Shown: piece by piece, positions 1-9,418 of the stretch
How positions within the stretch are numbered: the first letter of the stretch is position 1
Layout: each line of letters opens with the position of its first letter
NCBI RefSeq assembly: GCF_028994775.1
Contig: NZ_JAJQMN010000012.1
Location: forward strand, 19,386 to 83,385
Direction: 5' to 3'
From: Promicromonospora iranensis
GTDB lineage: Bacteria > Actinomycetota > Actinomycetes > Actinomycetales > Cellulomonadaceae
Length of the DNA: 64,000 nucleotides
The notes under the pieces: model-generated
The model's input: the letters and a program-made list of their open reading frames with translations, nothing else
Told to the model about the DNA's origin: nothing
Database searches by the model: none
Made by a program: the position numbers and the translations under genes

Positions 1-26
1 CACTCGCCGCGGACCTGGCCGGTCAT
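1..26 (-). CDS. paaB: PaaB, N-terminal fragment (runs off the window)
   Basis: Only the first eight codons are visible (M-T-G-Q-V-R-G-E). The ATG overlaps the TGA of paaA in an ATGA junction, which is how the second gene of the phenylacetyl-CoA epoxidase operon usually begins. PaaB is the small structural subunit of the ring 1,2-phenylacetyl-CoA epoxidase complex PaaABCE. The call rests on position after paaA; the residues alone prove nothing. Confidence 0.5.
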
Positions 27-1057
27 ACCGTCCTCGTCTCGTTGCTCGTCTCGCCGCTCGTATCGCCGCTCGTATCGCCGCTCGTATCTCGACAATCACC
101 GGCCGCGAACGCGAGCGCCGCCTCGCGGACCCACGCGCCGTCGTCCCAGGCCTTCTTGCGGTGGGCGACGCGCTGCGCGTTGCACGGCCCGTTCCCCTTG
201 ACGACCTCCCAGAACTCGTCCCAGTCCGGCTGCCCGAAGTCGTGCGCGCCCCGCTCCTCGTTCCAGACGAGCCCGGGGTCGGGAAGCGTCACGCCGAGCG
301 CCTTCGCCTGCGGAACCGTCATGTCGACGAAGCGCTGGCGCAGCTCGTCGTTGGTGTGTGTCTTGACGCCCCACGCCATGGACCGGGCGGTGTTGGGCGA
401 CTCGTCGTCCGGCGGGCCGAACATCATCAGCGACGGCCACCAGAACCGGTCGACGGACTCCTGGACCATGGCCCGCTGCTCGTCCGTGCCGCGCATCATC
501 GTCATCAGCAGCTCGTAGCCCTGCCGCTGGTGGAACGACTCCTCCTTGCAGATGCGGATCATCGCCCGGCCGTACGGGCCGAACGACGTGCGGCACAGGG
601 GCACCTGGTTGCAGATGGCGGCGCCGTCGACCAGCCAGCCGATGGTGCCCATGTCCGCGTACGACAGCGTGGGGTAGTTGAAGATCGAGGAGTACTTCTG
701 CCGCCCGCTGATCAGCATCTCGGTGAGCTCCTGACGCGAGACGCCGAGCGTCTCCGCCGCCGAGTAGAGGTAGAGGCCGTGCCCCGCCTCGTCCTGGACC
801 TTCGCCAGCAGGATCGCCTTGCGCCGCAGCGAGGGCGCGCGGCCGATCCAGGCGCCCTCCGGCTGCATGCCGATGATCTCGGAGTGGGCGTGCTGGGCCA
901 CCTGGCGCACGAGCGTCCTGCGGTAGGCCTCAGGCATCCAGTCGCGCGGCTCGATGCGGTCCTTGCGGCCGATCGTCGCCTCGAACTGGGCCTCGAGCTG
1001 GGTCTCGAGCTGAGCCTCGGCTCCGGGCTCGAGCTCGGGCTCGGCGACTGCCGGCAT
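23..1057 (-). CDS. paaA: 1,2-phenylacetyl-CoA epoxidase subunit PaaA
   Basis: This is the catalytic di-iron subunit of the ring-epoxidising oxygenase that starts aerobic phenylacetate degradation in the cytoplasm. The protein is 344 residues from the ATG at 1057, close to family length; the reading frame stays open further upstream but the extra sequence looks like intergenic DNA. Iron-ligand motifs are visible: DEAGH near residue 90 and EESFH further on, in the helical ferritin-like fold. The C-terminal tail is made of TSGD-like repeats encoded by a 12-bp tandem repeat (about 41-92), which lies outside the conserved domain. The stop codon overlaps the start of paaB. It is divergent from paaZ, and the shared intergenic region carries a likely PaaR operator. 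Confidence 0.95.
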   Translation of the reverse strand: MPAVAEPELEPGAEAQLETQLEAQFEATIGRKDRIEPRDWMPEAYRRTLVRQVAQHAHSEIIGMQPEGAWIGRAPSLRRKAILLAKVQDEAGHGLYLYSAAETLGVSRQELTEMLISGRQKYSSIFNYPTLSYADMGTIGWLVDGAAICNQVPLCRTSFGPYGRAMIRICKEESFHQRQGYELLMTMMRGTDEQRAMVQESVDRFWWPSLMMFGPPDDESPNTARSMAWGVKTHTNDELRQRFVDMTVPQAKALGVTLPDPGLVWNEERGAHDFGQPDWDEFWEVVKGNGPCNAQRVAHRKKAWDDGAWVREAALAFAAGDCRDTSGDTSGDTSGETSNETRTV

Positions 1058-1092
1058 GGGCCCCTCCAGGGTGCGGGTTCGACTATTTACTG

Positions 1093-1106
1093 ACCGAACG
1101 TTCTGT
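1093..1106. promoter_or_regulatory. Probable PaaR (TetR-family) operator between paaA and paaZ
   Basis: The 14-bp imperfect palindrome ACCGAACGTTCTGT has a perfect GAACGTTC core at 1096-1103. It sits 36 bp upstream of paaA and 165 bp upstream of paaZ. TetR-type phenylacetate regulators bind short ACCGA/TCGGT palindromes of this kind, and a TetR gene follows paaZ. Binding is inferred. Confidence 0.55.
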
Positions 1107-1157
1107 ACTAGATTGACACAGCCGCAGCGGGTAGCACAACGCCCCGGGGCAGGCGAT

Positions 1158-1256
1158 GTTCGACCGATGCCAGGCGGCTGTTCGCCGATGTCCGACCGCT
1201 GTTCGTCGATCTCCGACCGAACCCGACCGATCGCCGACCGATGCCCGACCGACCCG
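1158..1256. repeat. Degenerate direct repeats of GTTCG-CGAT / CCGACCGA before paaZ
   Basis: GTTCG begins at 1158, 1180 and 1201 (21-22 bp apart), each copy followed by a CGAT-type and then a CCGACCG-type element. The repeat then decays into CCGACCGA motifs about 10-11 bp apart up to the paaZ start. The element resembles half of the palindrome at 1093. It lies in the paaZ leader. Confidence 0.6.
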
Positions 1257-1270
1257 ATGGGATGCGCACA

Positions 1271-3346
1271 GTGAGCACACAGCTGGAGAGCTACGTCGCG
1301 GGCCGCTGGTTCCGCGGGACGGACGGCGGCGAGCCGGTCCTGGACGCCGTGACCGGGCAGGAGGTCACCCGCGTCTCGAGCCACGGCCTCGACTTCGCGG
1401 CGCTGGTCGCCCACGCGCGCGACGTCGGCGGACCGGCGATCCGGGAGCTGACGTTCCACGAGCGAGCGGGCCTGCTCAAGGAGCTGGCCCTGCACCTGGG
1501 CCGGCACAAGGACGACTTCTACGCGCTGTCACTGCGCACGGGCGCCACCCGGCGCGACTCGATGGTCGACATCGACGGCGGTATCGGCACCATGTTCAGC
1601 TACGCGAGCAAGGGCAAGCGGGAGCTGCCGAACGACACAGTGGTCCTCGACGGCGCCCACGAACCGCTCGGCAAGGGCGGCACCTTCGTGGGCCAGCACC
1701 TGTACACGTCGCGTCCCGGCGTCGCCGTGCAGATCAACGCCTTCAACTTCCCTGTCTGGGGCATGCTCGAGAAGCTCGCACCCGCCTTTCTCGCGGGCCT
1801 GCCCAGCATCGTCAAGCCGGGCAGCCAGACGGCGTACGTCACGGAGGCGGTGGTCCGGCAGATCATCGTCTCCGGGATCCTTCCCGAGGGCAGCCTGCAG
1901 CTGGTCTGCGGGAGCGCCGGCACGCTGCTGGACGAGCTCGGCGAGCAGGACGCCGTGGCCTTCACCGGCTCCGCGCACACCGCCGCGATCCTGCGCGAGC
2001 ACCCGGCGGTGCTGCACCGCGGCGTCCGGCTGGGAGTCGAGGCCGACTCGCTGAACTGCTCGATCCTCGGTCCCGACGTGACGGCGCAGGACGAGGAGCT
2101 CGACCTGTTCGTCAAGGGCGTCGTCACCGAGATGACCGTCAAGGCCGGCCAGAAGTGCACGGCGATCCGGCGCGTCCTCGTGCCGGAGCCACTCGCGGAC
2201 ACCGTGATCGAGGCCATCAGCGCCCGCCTGGCCCGCATCACCGTCGGCGACCCCGCCGACGAGAGCGTCCGGATGGGCGCGCTCGCGAGCCTCGGTCAGC
2301 GCGACGAGGTCCGCAAGGCCATCGAGGCGCTGCGCACCTCCTGCGACATCGTGTACGGCGACCCGACGCACGTCGACGTCGTGGGCGCCGACGCCGAGCG
2401 AGGGGCGTTCCTCTCCCCCGTCCTGCTGCGGGCCCGCCCCGATGCCGCCGAGCCCCACGAGGTGGAGCCGTTCGGACCGGTCGCCACCGTGCTCACCTAC
2501 GGGTCGGTCGCCGAGGCCGTCGACCTGGCCGCCCGCGGAAAGGGCAGCCTGGTGGCGTCGCTCGTCACCCACGACCCGCAGGTAGCCCGCGAGGTAGCCC
2601 GCGGGCTCGCGCCCTGGCACGGCCGGCTGCTGCTCCTCGACCGCGACGACGCCGCCGAGTCGACGGGGCACGGCAGCCCTCTGCCGATGCTCGTGCACGG
2701 CGGCCCGGGTCGCGCCGGCGGCGGCGAGGAGCTGGGTGGTGTCCGCGCCGTCCTGCATCACATGCAGCGCACCGCGATCCAGGGCTCGCCCGACATGCTC
2801 ACCGCGGTCACCGGCCGCTGGACCCCGGGCTCGCGCCGCGTGGTCGACGGGGTGCACCCCTTCCGCAAGTCCCTGGCCGAGCTGCGCATCGGTGACGCCA
2901 TCGAGACGACGACGCGGACGGTCACGCTCGACGACATCAACCACTTCGCCGAGTTCACCGGGGACACGTTCTACGCACACACCGACCCCGAGGCCGCCGC
3001 GGAGAACCCGTTCTTCGGTGGCCTCGTCGCACACGGCTACCTCGTGGTGTCTCTTGCCGCCGGCCTGTTCGTGGACCCGGAACCGGGTCCGGTGCTGGCC
3101 AACTTCGGCGTCGACAACCTGCGGTTCCGCACCCCGGTGAAGGTGGACGACACCATCCGGGTCAGCCTGACCGTCAAGCAGATCACCCCGCGCACCACGG
3201 CCGACTACGGCGAGGTGCGCTGGGACGCGACGGTCACCAACCAGGACGACGAGCTGGTGGCGACGTACGACGTGCTGACGCTCGTCGCCAAGACCGCTGG
3301 GGAGGCTGGGGGCACGGCTGGTGAGGGAACGGCTGGTGAGGGCTGA
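1271..3346 (+). CDS. paaZ: PaaZ: oxepin-CoA hydrolase / semialdehyde dehydrogenase
   Basis: This bifunctional enzyme opens the oxepin-CoA ring and oxidises the resulting 3-oxo-5,6-dehydrosuberyl-CoA semialdehyde. The N-terminal ~520 residues are an aldehyde dehydrogenase domain with the catalytic cysteine in [11 protein letters not shown] and a glutamate in LGVEADSLN. The C-terminal ~150 residues are a MaoC-like hydratase hot-dog domain with the D-x4-H pattern (GDTFYAHTD) and FGGLVAHG. The length (about 690 aa) is normal. I chose the GTG at 1271 because it gives the typical [12 protein letters not shown] start and has a GATGGGA element about 9 nt upstream; ATG codons at 1262 and 1241 are in-frame alternatives. 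The C-terminus carries a short GTAGEG repeat. The gene is followed by tetR and paaI. Confidence 0.94.
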   Translation: MSTQLESYVAGRWFRGTDGGEPVLDAVTGQEVTRVSSHGLDFAALVAHARDVGGPAIRELTFHERAGLLKELALHLGRHKDDFYALSLRTGATRRDSMVDIDGGIGTMFSYASKGKRELPNDTVVLDGAHEPLGKGGTFVGQHLYTSRPGVAVQINAFNFPVWGMLEKLAPAFLAGLPSIVKPGSQTAYVTEAVVRQIIVSGILPEGSLQLVCGSAGTLLDELGEQDAVAFTGSAHTAAILREHPAVLHRGVRLGVEADSLNCSILGPDVTAQDEELDLFVKGVVTEMTVKAGQKCTAIRRVLVPEPLADTVIEAISARLARITVGDPADESVRMGALASLGQRDEVRKAIEALRTSCDIVYGDPTHVDVVGADAERGAFLSPVLLRARPDAAEPHEVEPFGPVATVLTYGSVAEAVDLAARGKGSLVASLVTHDPQVAREVARGLAPWHGRLLLLDRDDAAESTGHGSPLPMLVHGGPGRAGGGEELGGVRAVLHHMQRTAIQGSPDMLTAVTGRWTPGSRRVVDGVHPFRKSLAELRIGDAIETTTRTVTLDDINHFAEFTGDTFYAHTDPEAAAENPFFGGLVAHGYLVVSLAAGLFVDPEPGPVLANFGVDNLRFRTPVKVDDTIRVSLTVKQITPRTTADYGEVRWDATVTNQDDELVATYDVLTLVAKTAGEAGGTAGEGTAGEG

Positions 3347-3403
3347 GAACGGCCGGCGAGGGCGGCGGGCGGCCGGCCTGCGCCCGTCTGGGACGATGAG
3401 GCA

Positions 3404-4051
3404 ATGACCACAGACGCCACGTCGACAGGCGCGCCGCCTGCCCGCCGCCCGCGCGGACGACCGGGCCACGACCGCGAGGCGGTGCTCCGGACGGCGATCG
3501 ACCTCTTCAACCGGCGCGGGTATGACGCCACGTCGATCAGCGACCTGGCCGCAGAGCTGGGTGTCACCAAGTCGGCGGTCTACCACCACTTCGTCAGCAA
3601 GGAGGCGCTCCTGTCGGCCGCCCTGGACGAGGCGCTGGAAGGTCTGAGCTCCGCGGTCGAGGCGGCGTCGGCCGCAACCGACGGCGAACCCAGCTCCGTC
3701 CGACTGCGGACCACCGTCGAGGCGGCGGTGCGCATCCTCGCCGACAACCTTCCCGCCGTCACGCTCCTGCTGCGCGTCCGCGGCAACAGCGCCCTGGAAC
3801 GGTCGGCGATGGAACGGCGCAGACACATCGACGAACGCCTCGCCGTGCTCGTCCGCCAGGCCGCCGCGGAGGGTGACCTGCGCGGCGACGTCGACCCGGA
3901 CGTCATCAGCCGGCTCATCTTCGGCATGGTCAACTCCCTGACGGACTGGTACCGACCCGGCGGACCGATGGACGCGGACGCGCTGGCCGCCACGATCTCC
4001 AGCGTGCTCTTCGAGGGTCTGCGGCCCGCGCGGGACGGCGTCGTACGGTGA
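3404..4051 (+). CDS. TetR-family regulator, probably PaaR
   Basis: The 215-residue protein has a typical N-terminal TetR helix-turn-helix (about residues 24-70; SDLAAELGVTKSAVYHHF is the recognition region) and a C-terminal ligand-binding half ending in a helix seen in PaaR-like repressors. It lies between paaZ and paaI, separated from paaI by only 4 nt, so it is probably part of the same transcript. By analogy with actinobacterial and Thermus PaaR it should repress the paa genes until phenylacetyl-CoA is present. A GATGAGG ribosome site precedes the ATG. The target is inferred from position and from the palindrome at 1093. Confidence 0.85.
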   Translation: MTTDATSTGAPPARRPRGRPGHDREAVLRTAIDLFNRRGYDATSISDLAAELGVTKSAVYHHFVSKEALLSAALDEALEGLSSAVEAASAATDGEPSSVRLRTTVEAAVRILADNLPAVTLLLRVRGNSALERSAMERRRHIDERLAVLVRQAAAEGDLRGDVDPDVISRLIFGMVNSLTDWYRPGGPMDADALAATISSVLFEGLRPARDGVVR

Positions 4052-4055
4052 CCGC

Positions 4056-4574
4056 ATGACCAGTGACCACGCCAGTGACCGCCCGCGCCCGACGAGTGAG
4101 CACCCGACCAATGAGCACTCGACCAGCGAGCACGTGACCGGTGAGCAGGCGACCGGTGAGCAGGTGACAAGCGGGCGAGTGACGCAGCCGTGGACGATCA
4201 CGCTGGGTGCCCTCGACGAGAAGCTGGGCATCCAGATCGTGGAGCAGTCGGCGCAGCGGGTCGTGGCCACCATGCCCGTGGCGGGGAACACCCAGTCCCT
4301 GGGCCGCCTGCACGGCGGTGCGACCGCCGCGTTCGCGGAGGCGCTGGGGTCGTGGTGCGCACTGATCCACGCGAGCACGCTGGGCAAGGTGTGTGCCGGC
4401 GTGGACCTCAACATCACGCATCACCGCGGAGCGACCGACGGGATCCTGACCGGCACCGCGACCCCCGTCCACCTCGGCCGGACCATCACGTCGCACGAGA
4501 TCGTCGTGACGGACGCCCAGGACCGGCGCATCTGCACGGCACGCATCACCAACCAGCTGATCGAGCAGCGCTGA
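4056..4574 (+). CDS. paaI: PaaI-type hydroxyphenylacetyl-CoA thioesterase
   Basis: This is a hot-dog fold acyl-CoA thioesterase thought to release CoA from dead-end intermediates of the phenylacetate pathway. The domain covers about residues 42-170: LGRLHGGATAAFAEALGSW contains the conserved HGG and the glutamate on the following helix. The first ~41 residues are a low-complexity pentapeptide repeat (see 4095-4184) that normal PaaI proteins lack. An in-frame GTG at 4179 (VTQPWTI) would give a protein of typical length without the repeat, so the true start is uncertain. The upstream regulator ends 4 nt before the ATG. Confidence 0.88.
   Translation: MTSDHASDRPRPTSEHPTNEHSTSEHVTGEQATGEQVTSGRVTQPWTITLGALDEKLGIQIVEQSAQRVVATMPVAGNTQSLGRLHGGATAAFAEALGSWCALIHASTLGKVCAGVDLNITHHRGATDGILTGTATPVHLGRTITSHEIVVTDAQDRRICTARITNQLIEQR
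4095..4184 (+). repeat. Six 15-bp tandem units at the 5' end of paaI
   Basis: Six degenerate copies of a 15-bp unit like AGTGAGCACCCGACC run head to tail. In the paaI frame they encode (S/N/G)-E-(H/Q)-x-T pentapeptides. The sixth copy is decayed. Confidence 0.8.
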
Positions 4575-4627
4575 CGCCGTTCTGATCCTGACGACGGGAG
4601 GTCCGAGCCTGTCGATCTTCCGCGGTC

Positions 4628-4693
4628 GGTGGACCGTGTCGGTGGACCGTGTCGATGGACCGTGTCGATGGACCGTGTCGATGGACCGTAGTC
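4628..4693. repeat. 13-bp tandem array between paaI and the HNH gene
   Basis: Four full units (GGTGGACCGTGTC twice, then GATGGACCGTGTC twice) and a fifth altered unit lie between two convergent genes. It is one of four 13-bp intergenic arrays in the window. Confidence 0.9.
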
Positions 4694-4712
4694 AGGCCGG
4701 GTGTCCGGCAGG

Positions 4713-6518
4713 TCAGGCGACTTCGGATTCGGGTGGGGTTTCGATGGGTTCGGGCAGGGCGATGCGGTGTCCTCGGGCGTCGGTGAAGGCCCACCCGGTC
4801 TCCAGCAGGGCGCCTGGGACTGCAGGGCCGGTGGTGGTGCCGTCGACGGTGGTGCCGGTGGCCACGCCAGGGGTGGTGCCGTCGGTCGTGCCAGAGGTGG
4901 CTCTGGTGGTGGTGCCGCCCGGGCCGGTGGTGGTGCCGGTCAGGGGTTTGCCGGTCCAGTGCATGGTGATGCCTTGGGTGTCGACGAGCTGATGGTGGTA
5001 CCAGCACAACAGGGCACTGTTGCTGACGGAGGTGTTTCCGCCGTGGGCCCAGTGGGTGATGGCGTGGTGGACCTCGCACCGTGAGGGTGGTTGGTCGCAT
5101 CCGGGGAAGACGCAGTGCCGGTCCCGAGCGATCACGGCTCGGCGCATTTGCCCGGTGACGGTGCGTTGGGCGCGTCCGACGTCCAGGACGGCGCCGTCGG
5201 GTCCGAATACGACCCGGGTGACGGCACTGTCGCAGGCGAGGCGGCGTAGTAGTGCTCGTGGTGCACGGTCACCGGTCTCGGTGAACACCGGGCCACCACC
5301 GGACAGCAGTCCGGACACCGTCATGGTGCCGGCCACGCCCGTACCTGTGTCCGGCGCGTCCGCCCCAAAGCCTGGTGTACCTGTGCTGGTGCCTGGTGCT
5401 CCTGTGCCGGTCGCCCGCCCTGCTGCGCGGCCGGGTGTGGCTTGTCCGCAGGTCAGGCACAGGCCCTCGTGGGTGCGGGTGGCCTGGGCGACGAGCTCGG
5501 TCCAGGACACCGTGACGTTCAGGTGGGGTGGGATCGCGGCGCCGGGTGAGGCTTGGTTGGTGTCCAGGACGACCCGGGCGAGGTCGGCCAGGCCCTGCGC
5601 GCGACGCTGGGTCGACGTGCGGGGGTCTTCTGCGGCGGGCGTGCCGATGATGGCGTTGATCGCGGTGGTCACGAGCAGGCCGTGTTCGTCGGTCAGGAAT
5701 CCTGCCAGGTGGTAGCCGTCAATGGTTTTGGCCAGGTCGAGGAACTCGCCCTGGGCGGCCTTGTCGTCGTCGGTGTCGTCGGTGTCGGGGTCGGTGATGG
5801 TCGCGAAGCGGCGCGCCACGACCCGGAACTGGTCCGCGTTCAACGAACCAGCCTCCCGTAGGACCAGGCCCTCGCCCGTGACCAGCGTGCCGTCGGTGAC
5901 GGCGTCCTCCAAGACCTGGGTGATGAGCTGGCGGGTGTGTTCACCGTCGGGGTCCTCGGTCGGGTCGGGGAAGTCGACGGCAACGGTCTGCACGAACGCC
6001 TCGGGGGTCGTCCTGTCACCCGTACGGGTGTCGATCAGCCACGCCAACGCATCCTGCCGGGTCTCGCTGGTCGGTGCGACGTCGGTCATGACCTTCGCGT
6101 GGTCGATGCCCAGGGTCCCGGCAACCAGGCCTTCCCGCGTCCCGGGCAGTGCCGTCGCGAGGCGGCGGGCGATCGTCATGTCCCTACCCGCCGTGGACGC
6201 GGACACGCCTTCGCGGAGCCGGAGCCAGGTCGTGAACGCACGCGCCATCCCTCCTGAGCGCCACGAGCCGTCGGCTTCGATCCGGGGCAGCAACGTGTAT
6301 CGGACCCCGTCCAGGCGAGCGGTCAGTGCACGGATCCGGGAGTGCGCCTCCGCCAACCGTGTGATGCCCGGGGCGTTCCATCCGTCCAGCACCTCGGGGT
6401 CGGTCAGCGCTGCCAGAACTGCGGCATCGGCCTCGAACCGGGCCAGCACGTCCTCGATCGACTCCGCAGGAGGTAGACCGGGGCCGGGAATGCCATCCGT
6501 TGACTTCGACTGCTCCAC
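4713..6518 (-). CDS. DUF222 / HNH endonuclease domain protein (13E12 type)
   Basis: The long N-terminal part matches the DUF222 helical domain common in actinomycete 13E12-repeat proteins. The C-terminal ~120 residues hold an HNH nuclease with a CVFPGCDQPPSRCEVHH zinc/active-site segment followed by HGGNTSVSNSALLCWYHH. A Gly/Thr-rich, low-complexity linker lies between them, and another Gly/Thr-rich run lies near the C-terminus. Members are often multicopy in a genome and their role is unknown. I used the GTG at 6518 (VEQSKST) behind a G-rich ribosome site; the frame is open to an ATG at 6593. It has no functional link to its neighbours that I can see. Confidence 0.85.
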   Translation of the reverse strand: MEQSKSTDGIPGPGLPPAESIEDVLARFEADAAVLAALTDPEVLDGWNAPGITRLAEAHSRIRALTARLDGVRYTLLPRIEADGSWRSGGMARAFTTWLRLREGVSASTAGRDMTIARRLATALPGTREGLVAGTLGIDHAKVMTDVAPTSETRQDALAWLIDTRTGDRTTPEAFVQTVAVDFPDPTEDPDGEHTRQLITQVLEDAVTDGTLVTGEGLVLREAGSLNADQFRVVARRFATITDPDTDDTDDDKAAQGEFLDLAKTIDGYHLAGFLTDEHGLLVTTAINAIIGTPAAEDPRTSTQRRAQGLADLARVVLDTNQASPGAAIPPHLNVTVSWTELVAQATRTHEGLCLTCGQATPGRAAGRATGTGAPGTSTGTPGFGADAPDTGTGVAGTMTVSGLLSGGGPVFTETGDRAPRALLRRLACDSAVTRVVFGPDGAVLDVGRAQRTVTGQMRRAVIARDRHCVFPGCDQPPSRCEVHHAITHWAHGGNTSVSNSALLCWYHHQLVDTQGITMHWTGKPLTGTTTGPGGTTTRATSGTTDGTTPGVATGTTVDGTTTGPAVPGALLETGWAFTDARGHRIALPEPIETPPESEVA

Positions 6519-6593
6519 CGACCCCCCACCCCCCTCGTTGCCTCTAGTACTCACGTCCTCACTGCATCCATTATCTCGAACGCGCGTACGCAC

Positions 6594-6914
6594 CGCATCG
6601 CCAAAATCAAATCTGTGGATAAGTCTTCAGGGCGGCGGCCCTGTCGATGCACGTCCCCAAGAACCGCCAGCGATCAGACCGCGCCCGCGCCGAATACTGG
6701 GCCGAATACTGGGCCAGGGTGAGAAGACCGGGCGGAGTGACCTGTGCGCGCTGGCGCGACCTGGCGTCAGCGGCAGTCCCGATCCCCCACTGGCCGCCCA
6801 GGTCATAGGGACGTCGCCGCCGCCCGCCGCCCGCCGCCCGCGACCAGCGACCAGCGACCAGCGACCAACCCCACGCGCAGACCGCTGCTGAGCATGCAGA
6901 ATCGGGCCCCGCCG
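6594..6914. other. Gene-free region with 7-bp repeats
   Basis: I see no convincing gene here. It contains three GCCCGCC-type units (about 6818-6839) passing directly into four 7-bp GCGACCA units (6840-6867). It holds the promoter region of the HNH gene and the 3' flank of the E2 gene. Confidence 0.6.
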
Positions 6915-8417
6915 TCAGAGCCGGACGATCGCCGCCAGCGGGTTCTCTATCGCGTCGGCGACGGAACGCATGAAGCCCGCCGCCGTCCCGCCGTCGCAGA
7001 CCCGGTGGTCGAAGACGAAGGACATCTGCGTGATCTTGCGGGGCACGATCTCGCCGTCGACCACCCATGCCCGGTCGATGATGCGGCCGAAACCCAGGAT
7101 CGCCACCTGCGGGTGGTTGATGATCGCTGCGCTACCGTCGACCCGGAAGCCGCCGTAGTTGTTCAGCGTGAAGGTGCCGGCGGTGAGCTCCTCCGCCGTC
7201 GCCTTGCCGACGCGAGCGCGCGCGATCAGGTCACGGAGGGCTGCGTCGAGCTCGGCGGTGGTCATCGCGTCGGCGTCGAGCACTGCCGGTACGACCAGGC
7301 CCTGTTCGCCCTGGACGGCGATGCCGAGGTTGATGCGGTCGGACTCGACGATCTCGTCACGCTCCACGTCGAGCCGCGCGTTCAGTACCGGGTACTCCTT
7401 GAGGCCCGCGACGACGAACCGCGCGAGGTGGGCGAGCAGCCCGGGCCCCGGGTCGGTGGGCGTACGGGTCGCCTCGCGCAAGTCCCAGAGCACTGTCGCG
7501 TCGACGTCGACCCAGACGGTCGCCTCCGGGATCTCCGAACGGCTCCGCGAGAGCACCTTGGCCGCCGACCTCTGGAAACCGCTCAGCGGGACGCGCCGCT
7601 CGCCGGGAACGGCGGGAGTACCGGACGGGGCGGCGACGAGCGGCGCAGACGGCGCAGCGCCAGCGAGGCCACCGGGAGACGGCCCATCGGGAGCCACGAC
7701 ACCTGGAGGCGACGCGGGAGGCGTGCGCTCGATCGCCGACCGCACGTCGGACCTGGTGACGACCCCGCCGGCCCCCGACGGAGCGATCGAGCGCAGGTCG
7801 AGTCCCGCGTCCCGGGCGAGCCGCCGGACGATCGGCGAGATCACCTTCACCGGGCGATAGCCCGGCGCTCCGGCGACGACGGGCGCCGCCGGCTGGGCGC
7901 CGCGTGGTCCGGAGCTGCGTGGCCCGGAGCTGCGTGGCCCGGAGCCGCGTGGCCGACGTCGGCGGCCCGCACCGGGCTGCCCGGAGGTGCCATAGCCGAC
8001 GAGCACGTTGCCGGAACCGGTCCCCTTGTCGTCGCGAGACGCCTTGGTGGCCGCCTTGCCACCCGACACACCCTGACCCTCAAGTTCAAGTTGAGAGTCA
8101 GACTCAGGTCCAGAACCGGGCTCGGCTCCCCCGGAACTCCCATCCACCCCAGCACCCCCAGCACCCCCAGCACTGACGGTGATCAGCGGCCTGCCCACCT
8201 CGACGAGGTCCCCCTCGGCGGCGTGCAGGGTGTCGACCCGGCCTGCGTACGGGCTGGGCACCTCGACCACCGACTTGGCCGTCTCGACCTCCACCACCGG
8301 CTGGTCGACGGCGACCACGTCACCCTCGGTGACCAGCCAGTGCACCACCTCGGCCTCGGTGAGCCCCTCACCGAGGTCGGGCAGGAGAAAGGTCTGTCCC
8401 GTCGCCGTGGTGGTCAT
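6915..8417 (-). CDS. Branched-chain 2-oxoacid dehydrogenase E2 (dihydrolipoamide acyltransferase)
   Basis: E2 is the core that carries the acyl group on a lipoyl arm and transfers it to CoA. An N-terminal lipoyl domain (about 5-80) shows the lysine in VEVETAKSVVEVPSP. A peripheral-subunit-binding domain follows a long linker (ISPIVRRLARDAGLDLRSI...GVVTRSDV), and the C-terminal catalytic domain ends with the DHRVCDG active-site motif. The 500-aa length is normal; the linker is Gly/Pro/Ser rich with a SSGPR-type repeat. I chose the ATG at 8417, which overlaps the E1beta TGA (ATGA); the upstream residues MGGR belong to read-through. The E1alpha-E1beta-E2 order and the divergent Lrp gene favour branched-chain keto acids over pyruvate. 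Confidence 0.92.
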   Translation of the reverse strand: MTTTATGQTFLLPDLGEGLTEAEVVHWLVTEGDVVAVDQPVVEVETAKSVVEVPSPYAGRVDTLHAAEGDLVEVGRPLITVSAGGAGGAGVDGSSGGAEPGSGPESDSQLELEGQGVSGGKAATKASRDDKGTGSGNVLVGYGTSGQPGAGRRRRPRGSGPRSSGPRSSGPRGAQPAAPVVAGAPGYRPVKVISPIVRRLARDAGLDLRSIAPSGAGGVVTRSDVRSAIERTPPASPPGVVAPDGPSPGGLAGAAPSAPLVAAPSGTPAVPGERRVPLSGFQRSAAKVLSRSRSEIPEATVWVDVDATVLWDLREATRTPTDPGPGLLAHLARFVVAGLKEYPVLNARLDVERDEIVESDRINLGIAVQGEQGLVVPAVLDADAMTTAELDAALRDLIARARVGKATAEELTAGTFTLNNYGGFRVDGSAAIINHPQVAILGFGRIIDRAWVVDGEIVPRKITQMSFVFDHRVCDGGTAAGFMRSVADAIENPLAAIVRL

Positions 8418-9418
8418 GCGTCCTCCCACTGGAGGTCGTCGACGGCGTCGAGGATCCGGGCGACCGACGGCAGCTGGACGTGCTCGAGCTTCGGCGGCGG
8501 GTAAGGGATGTCGAAGCCGGTGACGCGCCGCACCGGCGCCGACAGGGAGTGGAAACAGCGTTCGCTCACCCTGGCCGCGATCTCGGACGCGACGCTCGCG
8601 AAGCCCGCAGCCTCCGCGATGACGACGGCGCGACCGGTCGACTCCACCGCGGCGCAGACCGTCGCGTCGTCGAACGGGACGATCGAGCGCAGGTCGACGA
8701 CCTGCAGGCTGCGGCCCTCACGCGCGGCCTCCTCGGCGGCCTCCATGGCGACGGGCACGGCGGGGCCGTAGGCGATGAGGGTGGCGTCGGTGCCCTGGCG
8801 CCGCACGACCGCCGTGCCGATCCCTGGCTCCCGGCGGTCGCCCAGCGCGACCTCGCCCTTCGCCCAGTAGAGCTTCTTCGGCTCGAGAAAGATCACCGGG
8901 TCCGGCGAGGCGATGGCGGAGCGCAGCAGCGAGTAGGCGTCCGAGGGGTTCGACGGCGTGACGACGTGCAGGCCCGGTGTGTGGGCGTAGTAGGACTCCG
9001 ACGAGTCGCAGTGGTGCTCGACCCCGCCGATGCCGCCGGCGTACGGGACCCGGATGACGAGAGGCAGCTCGACGCGCCCGCGGGTCCGGTTCCGCATCTT
9101 CGCGATGTGGCTGACCACCTGCTCGAAGGCGGGATAGGCGAAGGCGTCGAACTGCATCTCGACCACCGGGCGCATGCCGTTCATGGCCAGGCCGACGGCG
9201 AAGCCCGCGATGCCGGCCTCCGCGAGCGGGGTGTCGAAGCAGCGGTCCTCGCCGAACGTCGCGGTGAGGCCGTCGGTCACGCGGAAGACGCCGCCGAGCG
9301 GGCCGACGTCCTCACCGAGCATCAGCACTGCCGGATCCTCGGTCATCGCGTCGTGCAGGGCGCGGTTGATCGCCTGCGCGGTGCTGAGCGTCTCGTGCGC
9401 CACGGCAGTGGTGGTCAT
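8414..9418 (-). CDS. Branched-chain 2-oxoacid dehydrogenase E1 beta subunit
   Basis: This is the transketolase-C-like subunit of the thiamine-diphosphate E1 component, which decarboxylates 2-oxoacids derived from valine, leucine and isoleucine. At 334 residues it has family length. Typical sequence includes the NRALHDAMTEDPAVLMLGEDVG start, the FDTPLAEAGIAGFAVGLAMNG segment and a C-terminal GFDIPYPP motif. Both ends are translationally coupled: the start overlaps the E1alpha stop and the stop overlaps the E2 start. Confidence 0.94.
   Translation of the reverse strand: MTTTAVAHETLSTAQAINRALHDAMTEDPAVLMLGEDVGPLGGVFRVTDGLTATFGEDRCFDTPLAEAGIAGFAVGLAMNGMRPVVEMQFDAFAYPAFEQVVSHIAKMRNRTRGRVELPLVIRVPYAGGIGGVEHHCDSSESYYAHTPGLHVVTPSNPSDAYSLLRSAIASPDPVIFLEPKKLYWAKGEVALGDRREPGIGTAVVRRQGTDATLIAYGPAVPVAMEAAEEAAREGRSLQVVDLRSIVPFDDATVCAAVESTGRAVVIAEAAGFASVASEIAARVSERCFHSLSAPVRRVTGFDIPYPPPKLEHVQLPSVARILDAVDDLQWEDA

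Noticed and set aside
1529..4417. A 962-codon open frame on the minus strand antisense to paaZ, the regulator and paaI
   Set aside because: It is the shadow frame of high-GC genes: Arg/Ala/Gly-rich, no domain, and it crosses three well-supported genes.
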